A stretch of 64,000 nucleotides of DNA from Serripes groenlandicus (lineage: Eukaryota > Mollusca > Bivalvia > Cardiida > Cardiidae). This document shows positions 44,619 to 56,920 of this stretch, one piece after another. Numbering within the stretch: position 1 is the stretch's first letter; each line of letters starts with the position of its first letter. The notes beneath the pieces are model-generated. The model searched no databases. It was not told the DNA's origin and was given only the letters and a program-made list of their open reading frames with translations. Both the position numbers and the translations under genes were made by a program. The DNA lies in NCBI GenBank assembly GCA_031761405.1, contig JASEVX010000005.1, positions 2,988,571 through 3,052,570 on the forward strand, written 5' to 3'.

Positions 44619-44864
44619 CGAGGGCTTGGCGTGAAACGGTTGTAACTAAAAACGTATTTTGAAAGCCCTGGTTTAGGGCCAAATTTGACCCCTTTGTAAA
44701 CAATGCAAATTTAGGTGCCATTGCTCAGAACGAGCAATGGCACCTAAATTTCCATTGTTTACCATGAACAATTATTTAACGCTTATAAAGACTTTATGAC
44801 GAGGTTATTAACCTTGGTAAAGAAATACCAATTTTAGTTACAACTGTTTCACGCCAAGCTCTCG
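44619..44864. mobile_element. 246-bp palindromic MITE
   Basis: Ends CGAGGGCTTGGCGTGAAAC and GTTTCACGCCAAGCTCTCG are inverted repeats. A second perfect inverted block at the centre (AAATTTAGGTGCCATTGCTC and complement) would extrude a strong hairpin. Confidence 0.8.
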
Positions 44865-44892
44865 AAATGTTCCACAACGTATTTACAAGAAC

Positions 44893-45010
44893 GTTAAAAT
44901 CTGCATCAATGAGAGTTAAAGTATTTGATAGGGTTGAAATGATTGTGACAAAAAGAGACATTGCACATTATGAGCAATTTCTCCTTTTGCCACAATGCTT
45001 TCAAAAAGTA
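44893..45010. mobile_element. Family P MITE, central part
   Basis: GATTGTGACAAAAAGAGACA, GAGCAATTTCTCCTTTTGCC, ACAATGCTTTCAAAAAG. Confidence 0.5.
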
Positions 45011-45164
45011 TATTATAACCGGGACGTCACGTATATAGATCTTATCTACGCCGTTGATTAAAGTGTATAGTTATGTGAGCTTTTCTGATCCGAAGTGACC
45101 CTATTAGTTATATTGGTAAACACAAATGGTGTTTCGTTGCTGATAAGAACAGTTCATATCTACA

Positions 45165-45315
45165 TACAGACGCCTTTTCATTCATTTCGCATGCTTTCTA
45201 CAACAGACGACTTTTGAAAAACATTGTGACAATAGGAGGACTTAATCATGGCGAGCAATTTCTCCTGTTGCCGTAATAGTTTATAAACTTTATTCAATAA
45301 GTATAATTTGAATGT
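45165..45315. mobile_element. Family P MITE, diverged
   Basis: CAACAGACGACTTTTGAAAA, CGAGCAATTTCTCCTGTTGCC, ATTCAATAAGTATAATTTG. Confidence 0.55.
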
Positions 45316-45466
45316 GTCAAAGATTTATTTAGCGTTGGTGGCAGCTCCACAATACGTTCGTAACCGTTTAGAGTAAGATGAAGACGAACATTACATGCAG
45401 GCGGATAGTGAAGGATCTTCGGACATCGTGCTCAACATATTTGTGATTGGTCACATTTACAGCGAC

Positions 45467-45560
45467 CGCCATGGTGGCGTAGTGGAAGAGCGTCTACCTC
45501 GGTGCGGGAGGTCGCGAGCTCGATCCCCGGTCGGGTCATAACAAAGACTTTAAAAAAAAA
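45467..45560 (+). mobile_element. SINE family B, tRNA-like head
   Basis: GGTGGCGTAGTGGAAGAGCG (A box) and GGTCGCGAGCTCGATCCCCG (B box) then CATAACAAAGACTTTAAAAA; body lost. Confidence 0.75.
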
Positions 45561-45887
45561 CAATCACATTTACAGTACATACTATAATAATCTGACACAG
45601 TTAAACATTACACAAATAACTTACTTTTCGTGTGATACCTCGCCCTGTACACAAATCGCCTACCACAGACAACACGCGGTAAACACCGGTTAAAGTGCAA
45701 TATTAGGAACATTGGATGCTTTATCTGTAGGTCAAGGTCACCTGATAAAGACGTGCCTCTGACTATCACCCACTTTTTTTTTTATAAATTTAGTATTTAT
45801 GCCAATCCCAGTTTGTGATAATCTCCAAAATATGGCGCTGCCCACAGTCAACTTTTAAACATAGGAGGAAAAGATGCAATATATGTT

Positions 45888-46072
45888 AAAATTGCCAAAG
45901 GCAATTGAGGGCTTTTGCAAACAAAACAGATTAAGAAGAGACAGCTCGGTACTATTGTTTGCCAATTAGACATTAAATTTTACCAAATTTCCTATTGGAC
46001 GAGAAATGGAGTGGTCCAATTTTCAACATGGAAGAGTCGACTTTATGAAATTTGGCAGTGAAATTTAAGCGT
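45888..46072. mobile_element. TTAA MITE family Q, diverged
   Basis: TTGCCAAAGGCAATTGAGG, TTTTGCAAACAAAACAGATT, TTCAACATGGAAGAGTCGAC, GAAATTTGGCAG. Confidence 0.5.
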
Positions 46073-46099
46073 TCATTCTTTTTCACTTTGATTTTTCCG

Positions 46100-47900
46100 A
46101 AAATGAACGTTGCCCATTTTCCATACGTATATTAGTTTTAAGTTACATACCATGCATGTAACATTGCGTGTTACACACCACAAACTCCACGACTGAGTAG
46201 TTGACAGGAATCGTATACGAAATATATTTACTACTCTGACTCAATCTCGTATCATTTCTTATCGTCAACAACGCGATTAGAAGGTATTTTACAAAATAAA
46301 TCCCTTTATAATAAATACAAGAGAAAGTTGATGCAACGCATCAATGTCGCCGGAAATGCATACTGCAGTTATGCATAACACTAACATTATAGTAGTTGAA
46401 TAAACAGTTATCAACTTAGGGGCATATTGGAACATCAGGGTCGGGGTCAAGTGAAAATGTATCATAACTTGCATTGTTTTGTCAACGAAGTGAATGATAA
46501 TTGAAGCCTTTCATTGTTTATGATCAATCTCCATTCCAAAGTAGGTTGACCATACACACAGCCAACTAATTATTGATCATACACAGTAATGGAAATGAGT
46601 AATCTTGACAATCATTAGTCTTAGTATGTATATAGTGCTTTCATTAAGGAACAATTATAAGATTTGTGAATTCCACATACACTTTTCAAGATGTTTGTCA
46701 GAATATTTGAATTCTATCATTTATCAATTAAACCACAAAACAGACAATTTAAGATTTGCATGCAATAGCACGTCAGTTTATGTTTCCCCTATTAAAGTCA
46801 ACATTGGACACCTTTGCAGCAATTTAATTTTAAAACAATGAGATAAGGGTTAAAACGCTGAAGACATGAGTTTTCTCTTTTTTTCAAAATGATATTAGCT
46901 TGGCATCCTAATTATATCATACCTTAACAAATGATGAAACGTAATCCAATATTTACAAATAAGACCACCTTCGAAATATAATATCAGCTAAACAGTTAAA
47001 TCTCATTGAAATTGTTGTATAATTTAAACTTAATTTCGAACATAAACTGAGCCCTACAACATGTTAATTTATTGTAATTCTTTCCTTCCTTTTTTATAAT
47101 GAAAATAACAAACTACTCATGTTTTAAAATTATATTATGATGAGCGCCCTTGTGTCAATGATGCATACCAATATGCAGATCGGAAGCAATATGCCTTTAG
47201 GGAATTTAATGACACATTTACAATTGTCAAGGACGAAATAATTTTGTACGAAAGACCCGATTCGTGACCTACATTCTTCTTCGCAGAGGTGTCGTTCTTG
47301 AAACTCTCTTTATAAGCAGAGAGTGTTCGTTCAAAGTCATTTTTCTATTAAAACCAGTTTTATCTCGGTTTGTTCTTTTCTTTTTAAATCACCTATAATT
47401 TACTATTTGTAAGTGAGTGTAAAGAACGGCTCTCTGCAAAGGAGATTGATCTACGCAGTTGGTATTCGCGAGTCACGCGATCAACAATTTTAGCTTAGAA
47501 ACAGTTCATATTTTAGATACACATGGATAAACATTATAAAATGAATTCCTCACAAATCAAGACATCTCTTTGAACATGAAAATAACATTCAGCAAGTTAA
47601 GATTGCTATTTTAAAGGAGAATTCGACGTGATTTTTACTTGATATTGACACATAACAGTCTACTTGCTGCAAGTCTCATGGGGACGGTTTGTCTTTGTAA
47701 ATAAAACCCAAAAAAAGAGATGCGAGTAAAAATAAAGAAACTACTAATACTTAAAACATCGAAATATTTATTTCATTTTAGATGTGTCATAACTTAGTGT
47801 TTTTAAACAAACGCAATTGTAATATGTTCAAGACATTTAAATTTGGTTTTTCCTAATAATAACTTCTCCTCCCATGTGATTTCCGAAAACCTATTAAAAA
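46100..47900. other. Long AT-rich stretch with nothing recognised
   Basis: No exon, RNA gene or repeat family of this window could be identified on either strand. Confidence 0.4.
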
Positions 47901-48084
47901 TAGAAGTCGCGGGCTTCTGCCCGGCGACTAATGACTGAATGTCTATCTAGAGGGATGTATTGGAATGTTGTTGGGTCTTCAGATTATAAATCTGCAAAAA
48001 TGAATCACTATTCTTCACAATACAACCTTTCCAGATCGGCGTGTAGAACTTTTTATCCCACCCAAATCAAGTCATACGATTATG

Positions 48085-48579
48085 CTAGGTTCCCACTGTC
48101 GTGCGATCCGTTACGAACGCCAAGATTGGCCATTTGTAGCTGATCCTGAAACTTCTCTGAAATGTCAGGTTTGGATACGAGGTGATGCGAGTCGATACGT
48201 TCTGGTACGAGTCATTCGTGTCAGGTCGTAAGCATTGGTACCCTACAGAGTGTAATATATCGTGACAGATCGAGGAAGATCGCAGCACATCTCAACAGAG
48301 CGTGGTGTTTGTCTTGTCCAAGGTTGACTCCGATCACCTGGATTTGGAAGCACGATTAGATGCGATATGTCGCACTTTGTTACGATCCAATACGATCTGA
48401 TGCGATGATCACGATTGACAATTAATCGTGTTGATCGTATAACTGTTTTTAACCGTCGAAAACTTTCCTACGATCAACACGATTGCCACGACTGACCTCA
48501 AGATATGATAATATCTGATATGATCATCACGATTACTCCACGGTTAAGCGTGCCGCGAATCGTGGTAGTGGGAACCTAG
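48085..48579. mobile_element. MITE-like element with CTAGGTTCCCACT ends and iterated ACGATC motifs
   Basis: CTAGGTTCCCACT and AGTGGGAACCTAG bound 495 bp. The interior repeats short variants of (T)ACGATC, GATGCGA and CACGATT on both strands. No coding frame and no clear target duplication. Confidence 0.65.
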
Positions 48580-48599
48580 AATTAGCACTGTGCGACGAA

Positions 48600-49165
48600 C
48601 TAAGAGACAGAAAATAACTTTAAGAAATCAGTGACAAATTTGTATTGCTTGCTTCATAAAAATGTTGCAGCGGACATGCATATCGATAACCATCGATATA
48701 TGTGTGAAATTCCATCAAACGCGTTTTGAGTTTTCACTCTGAATAAGTGTCTACTTACTCTTTATGCAAATCCGTTTGACGTCTATCGAATACAAATTGT
48801 GTTATCCGTTTATCAACGCAGTGAGTGAAAATCGGTATGCCTTTAGCAACACAGTCTCAGGACAAACTTCACTGTATTGAATCGACAACGGTAGACGGAT
48901 GTTCGGGTCCGTACAGCATGGCCGTTTCTAGTGATCTGTGAGCTTAAAACAGGGCAACCATTTAATAATTTCTACGTGTTTTGAACATGTTTTGAAATGG
49001 TGTAATTTGTAATAACGTAAACACAAATACGGAAATAATATTATGAATGCCTCGTTAAGGTGAACAACTATACATTTAAGTTCGTTGCTATGGGAAAGGT
49101 ACAATGTATTCTTAATGAGTTGCTGTTTGCAAAAAATGACCGGCATTGCCAAAAAAAAAAAAAAA
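48600..49165. other. Stretch without recognised feature
   Basis: Only a poly-A run at about 49150-49168 stands out. Confidence 0.4.
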
Positions 49166-49168
49166 AAA

Positions 49169-49366
49169 TAACATTTTCCCACATACAATCAATATGTTGC
49201 AGACGATAAATCTCCATTAATGATAGTTTGAGTATTAAATAGAGCATAAAACGTTGTGGCAAAAGTGGAAATTGCTCAGCATGAGCAATTTCTTCTTATC
49301 CCACAATTTTGTCAAAAGTCGTCTGCTGCAGAGGAGTCATAAACGTCTCTTAGTTGGAAAGGTTGA
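49169..49366. mobile_element. Family P MITE
   Basis: TAACATTTTCCCACATACAA, GAAATTGCTCAGCATGAGC, GTCGTCTGCTGCAGAGGAG, TTGGAAAGGTT. Confidence 0.7.
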
Positions 49367-49990
49367 AGTTAACAAAGAGGGATTGGATAACATTTAGGAC
49401 TTGACGTGATATATTTATTTTTTGCACAACCCTAGCTTGACTAGTCCCAGTTTTTGCTGAAGTGCTATTATCCTCGGAGTTTTAATGGAGATGAGTCTTC
49501 ATCCGGTGTGTTTAACGGTTTGGGAATGTATCATTTTATAATCAAACATATTAACAACAGTTCAAAAACCCGTCGCCTACCTATTTCATAACAACATACG
49601 AAAATGTATAGCGGTCATGTTGGACAGATCCAAACATCCGGTTACCGTTGTAGATGCAATACAGTGGGCTCTGTCTGTCGTATTTCATAATTGGTTTATG
49701 TACAGGTTAAGTAAAGCGTTCAAAAGAAAACTTGGTGATATCACACAACACACTGGCTTTCATCCTACATCACTCTATAGATTGTAATAACATGTTTAGG
49801 AAAAACTGCTTCTTTCCCGACACACTGTCGGTATGTGTCTGTATCAGCAGCACATGAATACCAATACCAAAACAGAAAAGATTCTTCAAGCGCCTTCAAC
49901 AATCCTATCGATCGTATTATCGTCTGAACATATAAATTGTCAGACAGAAGAGAGTCGCTTTTAGGTTGGGATAATCAATAGTACGAGATA

Positions 49991-50193
49991 TTAACCATTT
50001 TCCGCAGACGACTTTGAAATCATCTCCGAAAACATAGGGAACATCTCTATAAATAATAGTTTAGTTATTGAATCCAGTTATAAAGATTGTGGCAAAAGGA
50101 CAAACTTGTTCATTATGAGACATTTCTTCTTGTTTTCTATATGATTTTAAAGTCGTGTGCTGAAGATATGCGTCTATATGTGGGAAAGGGTTG
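49991..50193. mobile_element. Family P MITE
   Basis: TTAACCATTTTCCGCAGACG, GATTGTGGCAAAAGGACAAA, CGTCTATATGTGGGAAAGGG. Confidence 0.7.
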
Positions 50194-50237
50194 ACTAAAG
50201 CATTATTTCGACTAGTTGATTTCTGTTGTGCGGGTTC

Positions 50238-50445
50238 TAACTCTTTCAGCATTGACAGTATTGAAGTCATTTGCAAACAAAACAGATTCAGTTGAGCTAG
50301 CTCGTAACGAGCTGTCTAACCTGATATAAGCATTGCTTGTCATTTAGTTATTGAAACATTCCAAATTTCTTATTCCAGGAAAAATAAAGTCGCCTGATTT
50401 TGAACATGGATGAGTCAACTTTTGGAAATTTGGCGCTTCAAGAAA
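50238..50445. mobile_element. TTAA MITE family Q
   Basis: TAACTCTTTCAGCATTGACA, central AGCTCGTAACGAGCT, TTTTGAACATGGATGAGTC, GAAATTTGGCGC. Confidence 0.65.
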
Positions 50446-50494
50446 CTAGTTCAACCATATGGCGGCCGCCAAATTACCTTTAATTTCCTAATAG

Positions 50495-50587
50495 TTTCCT
50501 GCAGGAGGTCGCTGATTCGATCCCCGCCCGGCTCTTATCGAAAAGTTACAAGATGGTAGTTATGGCTTTCCCTCCTTGGGACTCTGT
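50495..50587 (+). mobile_element. SINE family B, part of head and body
   Basis: GAGGTCGCTGATTCGATCCC (B box), TACAAGATGGTAGTTATGGC, TTTCCCTCCTTGGGACTCTG, then directly the 33-bp array. The SINE tail resumes after the array at 52829 (GTGTCAGGATAAATGGACC). Confidence 0.7.
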
Positions 50588-52828
50588 AGTGTGGGGTTAG
50601 TATGTACTGACTCGCTCTGTATTGTGGGGTTAGTATATACTGACTCGCTCTGTATTGTGGTGTGGGGTTAGTATATACTGACTCGCTCTGTAGTGTGGGG
50701 TTAGTATGTACTGACTGGCTCTGTATTGTGGGGTTAGTATGTACTGGCTCGCTCTGTATTGTGGGGTTAGTATGTACTGACTCGCTCTGTATTGTGGGGT
50801 TAGTATATACTGACTCGCTCTGTAGTGTGGGGTTAGTATGTACTGACTCGCTCTGTAGTGTGGGGTAAGTATGTACTGACTCGCTCTGTATTGTGTGGTT
50901 AGTATGTACTGACTCGCTCTGTATTGTGGGGTTAGTATGTACATACTCGCTCTGTATTGTGGGGTTAGTATGTACAGACTCGCTCTGTATTGTGGGGTTA
51001 GTATATACTGACTCGCTCTGTATTGTGGGGTTAGTATGTACTGACTCGCTCTGTAGTGTGGGGTTAGTATGTACTGACTCGCTCTGTAGTGTGGGGTTAG
51101 TATGTACAGACTCGCTCTGTAGTGTGGGGTCAGTATGTATTGACTGGCTCTGTAGTGTGGGGTTAGTATGTACTGACTCGCTCTGTAGTGTGGGGTTAGT
51201 ATGTACTGACTCGCACTGTATTGTGGGGTTAGTATATACTGACTCGCTCTGTATTGTGGGGTTAGTATGTACTGACTCGCTCTGTAGTGTGGGGTTAGTA
51301 TGTACTGACTCGCTCTGTAGTGTGGGGTTAGTATGTATTGACTCGCTCTGTATTGTGGGGTTAGTATATACTGACTCGCTCTGTATTGTGGGGTTAGTAT
51401 ATACTGACTCGCTCTGTATTGTGGGGTTAGTATATACTGACTCGCTCTGTATTGTGGGGTTAGTATATACTGACTCGCTCTGTATTGTGGGGTTAGTATA
51501 TACTGACTCGCTCTGTATTGTGGGGTTAGGATGTACTGACTCGCTCTGTATTGTGGGGTTAGTATGTACAGTCTCGCTCTGTATTGTGGGGTTAGTATGT
51601 ACTTACTCGCTCTGTATTGTGGGGTTAGTATGTATTGACTCGCTCTGTATTGTGGGGTTAGTATATACTGACTCGCTCTGTAGTGTGGGGTTAGTATGTA
51701 CTGACTGGCTCTGTATTGTGGGGTTAGTATGTACTGGCTCGCTCTGTATTGTGGGGTTAGTATGTACTGACTCGCTCTGTATTGTGGGGTTAGTATATAC
51801 TGACTCGCTCTGTAGTGTGGGGTTAGTATGTACTGACTCGCTCTGTAGTGTGGGGTAAGTATGTACTGACTCGCTCTGTATTGTGTGGTTAGTATGTACT
51901 GACTCGCTCTGTATTGTGGGGTTAGTATGTACATACTCGCTCTGTATTGTGGGGTTAGTATGTACAGACTCGCTCTGTATTGTGGGGTTAGTATATACTG
52001 ACTCGCTCTGTATTGTGGGGTTAGTATGTACTGACTCGCTCTGTAGTGTGGGGTTAGTATGTACTGACTCGCTCTGTAGTGTGGGGTTAGTATGTACAGA
52101 CTCGCTCTGTAGTGTGGGGTCAGTATGTATTGACTGGCTCTGTAGTGTGGGGTTAGTATGTACTGACTCGCTCTGTAGTGTGGGGTTAGTATGTACTGAC
52201 TCGCACTGTATTGTGGGGTTAGTATATACTGACTCGCTCTGTATTGTGGGGTTAGTATGTACTGACTCGCTCTGTAGTGTGGGGTTAGTATGTACTGACT
52301 CGCTCTGTAGTGTGGGGTTAGTATGTATTGACTCGCTCTGTATTGTGGGGTTAGTATATACTGACTCGCTCTGTATTGTGGGGTTAGTATATACTGACTC
52401 GCTCTGTATTGTGGGGTTAGTATATACTGACTCGCTCTGTATTGTGGGGTTAGTATATACTGACTCGCTCTGTATTGTGGGGTTAGTATATACTGACTCG
52501 CTCTGTATTGTGGGGTTAGGATGTACTGACTCGCTCTGTATTGTGGGGTTAGTATGTACAGTCTCGCTCTGTATTGTGGGGTTAGTATGTACTTACTCGC
52601 TCTGTATTGTGGGGTTAGTATGTATTGACTCGCTCTGTATTGTGGGGTTAGTATATACTGACTCGCTCTGTATTGTGGGGTTAGTATATACTGACTCGCT
52701 CTGTATTGTGGGGTTAGTATATACTGACTCGCTCTGTATTGTGGGGTTAGTATATACTGACTCGCTCTGTATTGTGGGGTTAGTATATACTGACTCGCTC
52801 TGTATTGTGGGGCTAGGATGTACTGACT
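50588..52828. repeat. 33-bp minisatellite with 990-bp higher-order repeat
   Basis: About 68 copies of CTCTGTATTGTGGGGTTAGT + ATATACTGACTCG. Variants at fixed places recur after 990 bp (30 units): the stretch from about 50890 repeats from about 51880 with almost no change. The 11-codon period leaves the minus strand open for 748 codons (ASQYILTPQYR unit) and the plus strand for 321 and 320. These are artefacts of the period, not evidence of a protein. Confidence 0.97.
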
Positions 52829-52879
52829 CGCTGGTGTCAGGATAAATGGACCAGTATCCAGTAAACTCTGTGCCATGAC

Positions 52880-54300
52880 TCACAAACCATCTCACAATGA
52901 CTTATACTTATGTGTTCATTGGCTATATGCCACGTGGTAAAAAACAATCCCCCGGTAGTCCTTCCTGCACAGTTGTACCACAACATATTATCACAGTCGA
53001 GTCCATAGTAATGTGCATCCGGTCTGTTTCACATGCCATCGAGCACTCACAGCTTTCATACATAAACATTACCCGTTACAGTTTTCACTTGGACCCAGTC
53101 ACACAGCTGCCTACCAACATACGAGGGCTGGTAAAAAAGTTTCAGGAAAAGTTCCATCTCTCTTTTAATAATAAATATATTTAAACGAATGCTTGACTGT
53201 TAAGATATAATATTTATATACACATCAAGTCGTTTTTTGTGTCGTTGAGTAGTTTACAAGAAATCCTTTTTAAATGAACTGATAAATCCCATTACATACA
53301 TCACAAGCTTTAGATATTGCCCGGTGATACACCTGTTGAACAACATTGCATTAATACCATGCATTTCAATAACCGCAGTCACAAGATATAAGTTGAAGTA
53401 TTTTTAATGGCTAAAAGCTGTGAAAGATGATCACTGTATTACAAAATCATATTCAAAAGTGAAATCCTTTATATTTTAATCTTTGACATTAAATAAAATT
53501 ATGCAAATCCATTTAACCCCCCTGCTTGTGATGTTGACTATATTTATATAATGCAATCGTCGACCCTGTTATTGACATACTTATCATATCCATGCCAGAA
53601 CGATAAGAAATAGATTGCACGAGACAGGTCTTCACCGTCCGTATGTCGGTCTACCACTTACTCGTGAACGCCGTATGGCTTCGGTGAACACACGCTCACC
53701 GAAGGATGTTTCACATGAGGGTGTGGAGACATGTCCTTTTCACCATTCTCCATATCGAACAAATGACTGCATATCGATGTCGGGGGGGCGTTTATCGACG
53801 CTTGTGTTATTGATAGGGCCAGGTTTGGTGTTTGGTCATGGCCAGTGGTGTGTTCTCTTAAAGTGTAAAATCTCTACTAATTATGATGGAAGGCAATTGA
53901 ACAGCCATACAATAAAGGAACATAATCCTACATTATGTTGATGTATTATTTGTTTGGCAACACCATCTTATATTCAATCAAGGAAATGGTCGTTAACATG
54001 TCGCCATATGTAGTCTTATTTAGTCAAGGTTGACCATCACATCAACCTTAGATTTGTCACCGATAGAACATCTGTGTGACGAATTGATTTTTACGCCATC
54101 TTCATATTATTCTTGCTTATGCATGGCACTATCCATTGGTTCATATTCAACACGAGGTCCTGCGATCCAGTATCAGCATCAGGGGCATCCACATCACACT
54201 TAACAGTCCCCGTTTCAACTAGATAGATCGATCCAATTCTCCGCGTCGTTGTGTTGTGCATATTCGTCCCGTGCTGTTACCTATTATCGTATCACCTAAC
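52880..54300. other. Stretch without recognised gene
   Basis: Frames of about 100 codons at 52897 and 53615 have no domain, repeat or splice context that I recognise. Confidence 0.4.
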
Positions 54301-54305
54301 CACTT

Positions 54306-54518
54306 TTAACTCTTTCAGCGCCAAAGGCAATATTGAGAATTTTGCAAACAATACAGATTCAGGTGGGTCAGCTCGTAACGAGCTGTCTCACCTGAAATCT
54401 GCATTGTTTGGCTGTGAGTTATAAAGATATTCAAACATTCCTATAAGATGAAAATAGAGTCGTCCGAGTTTGAACATGGAAGAGTCTACTTTAAACAATT
54501 TGGCGCCGAAAGAGTTAA
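54306..54518. mobile_element. TTAA MITE family Q, best copy
   Basis: TTAACTCTTTCAGCGCCAAA at the left, TTTGGCGCCGAAAGAGTTAA at the right. A central palindrome GCTCGTAACGAGC lies within GGTGGGTCAGCTCGTAACG / AGCTGTCTCACC. TTAA on both sides. Confidence 0.85.
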
Positions 54519-54519
54519 A

Positions 54520-55480
54520 CAAGTGTAACATGTGTTCATATTGCCTCCTTGGTGATCAATGGAGAAGAAAAGAAGAGGAAGAGTTTGATATTATTATTAA
54601 TTTTACAATTCAGACTTGTCCCATTAAGTGTTTTTCCCCATTTAAAATCGTCTCACAACGTTACATTAACTTTACCATTGTGTTGTGTTGGGGCGGACAT
54701 ACTTTTTCTTCTCCTTACGTTTCTCAATCGATATAATTGCTCTCTTTTTCGATGTACTTGGTAGGAAATGTCCGCCTGCCACTTCAATGATACGCTAGCC
54801 CAACGTTTCAGTCTCTGGTGCTCACTCTTCCAATGACATGTTGCAGTTTTCAACGAAAGTAACTAAATAAGGAGGACTGTGATGTCTCCATGTGAGCCTA
54901 TATCTATAAGTGTTACAAATATTCCGATATATATCATGATATTAAACATATTCAAGTCGCTTGTGATCTATACACTCAACGCATACACGTGTTTGGTGTT
55001 CATTTTGGAGCATCTGTGAAGGAGTGTCTTTGTATTTCCAACATAGATGATTTTTAGCTCGACTTTTGAAAAAACGAGAGCTATTGTCATGACCCTTTTT
55101 TTCTTCTGTTTTCTCCCTATCAGTCGAGCGTCTGTGCCGTACGCGGTGCTCTTGTTATACGTTGCTTCAAAATGACAATCCTGATATAATGAAAAAAACT
55201 ATCATATTAAGGACATCATTCTCAGCTCTATAATTTGTATTAAATATAATGCTTTGTACTATGGGCCGGTGGCCTAATTACTTTCAATAAAATAGTTGTC
55301 ATTATCATTGCCTTCTTCAAATGTGATTAGAATTGAACTTAAAAACAAAACCGAACATGTGAAACATGTAAATATACTTTTGATTGTGATCACCCGTGGT
55401 AGAACATTGCGTTTTTTTTAACCAATCTTATTGGTCTTGAACAATAATGTTCTTTTATCCTACACCTCTTGTAATAAAAC
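54520..55480. other. Stretch without recognised gene
   Basis: Contains only the start of a family S-like repeat (TTTTTAGCTCGAC at about 55050). Confidence 0.35.
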
Positions 55481-55486
55481 AATGTT

Positions 55487-55645
55487 CTGCATAGATTGTG
55501 TAATGGTAGAGCGTCCGTCTCGGTGCGGAAGGTCGCGCGTTTGATACCAATCTGTATCATACTTAAGACTTTAACAAATATGTATTACCTTCCCTTCCTT
55601 GGCGCTCAGGAGTGTAGGGCTAGCGTTACGACTAACTCGCTATTG
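55487..55645 (+). mobile_element. SINE family B, head and body, running into the 30-bp array
   Basis: TGTGTAATGGTAGAGCGTCC (A box), GGAAGGTCGCGCGTTTGATACC (B box), TTCCCTTCCTTGGCGCTCAG, GTGTAGGGCTAGCGTTACGAC, ACTCGCTATTGTCAACATAA. Confidence 0.75.
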
Positions 55646-56920
55646 TCAACATAAATGGACATGTAGTACTTCTAGTACACATACATGGACTTGTAGTACT
55701 GCTAGTACACATAAATGGACATGTAGTACTGCTAGTACACATAAATGGATACGTAGTACTGCTAGTACACATAAATGGACATGTAGTACTGCAAGTACAC
55801 ACAAATGGACACGTAGTACTGCTAGTACAGATAAATGGACACGTAGTACTGCTAGTACACATAAATGGACACGTAGTACTGCAAGTACTCATAAATGGAC
55901 ATGTAGTACTGCTAATACACATACATGGACATGTAGTACTGCTATTGCACATAAATGGACATGTAGTAGTGCTAGTACACATAAATGGACATGTAGTACT
56001 TCTAGTACACATAAATGGACTTGTAGTACTGCTAGTACACATAAATGGACATGTAGTACTGCTAGTACACATAAATGGATACGTAGTACTGCTAGTACAC
56101 ATACATGGACATGAAGTACTGCAAGTACACAAAAATGGCACGTGGTACTGCTAGTACAGATAAATGGACACGTAGTACTGCTAGTACACATAAATGGACA
56201 CGTAGTACTGCTAGTACACATACATGGACACGTAGTACTGCAAGTACACATAAATGGACATGTAGTACTGCTAGTACACATACATGGACATGTAGTACTG
56301 CTAGTACACATAAAAGGACGATTACTACTGATAGTACACAAAAATGGACATGTAGTACTGCTAATACACATAAATGGACATGTAGTACTGATAGTACACA
56401 TAAATGGACATGTAGTACTGCTAATACACATAAATGGGCATGTAGTACTGATAGTACACATAAATTGACATGTAGTACTGCTAATACACATTAATGGGTA
56501 TGTAGTACTGATAGTACACATACATGGACATGTAGTACTGCTAATACACATAAATGGACATGTAGTACTAATAGTACACATACAAGGACATGTAGTACTG
56601 CTAATACACATAAATGGACATGTAGTACTGATAGTACACATAAATGGACATGTAGTACTGCTAATACACATGAATGGACATGTAGTACTGATAGTACACA
56701 TACATGGACATGTAGTACTGCTAGTACACATACATGGACAATTAGTACTGCTAATACACATACATGAACACGTAGTACTGCTAGTACACATTACTGGGCA
56801 TGTAGTACTGCTAGTACACATACATGGCCATGTAGTACTGCTAGTACACATAAATGGACATGTAGTACTGCTAGTACACACACATGGACATGTAGTACTG
56901 CTAGTACACATAAATGGACT
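55646..56920. repeat. 30-bp minisatellite
   Basis: About 42 copies of ACATGTAGTACTGCTAGTAC + ACATAAATGG. From about 56330 to 56700 units alternate between CTGCTAATACAC and CTGATAGTACAC, a 60-bp higher-order unit. Open frames on both strands (10-codon period) are artefacts. Confidence 0.97.

Noticed and set aside
45467..45545. Possible functional tRNA gene
   Set aside because: A and B boxes are present but the stems do not pair and the same head recurs with a SINE body at 50495 and 55487.
50630..52876. 748-codon open frame on the minus strand and 321/320-codon frames on the plus strand
   Set aside because: The 33-bp tandem period is a multiple of three, so frames without a stop in one unit stay open. 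No signal, splice or domain evidence, and both strands are open.
55599..56911. Long Thr/Ser/Cys-rich frames on both strands
   Set aside because: Product of the 30-bp minisatellite with a 10-codon period.
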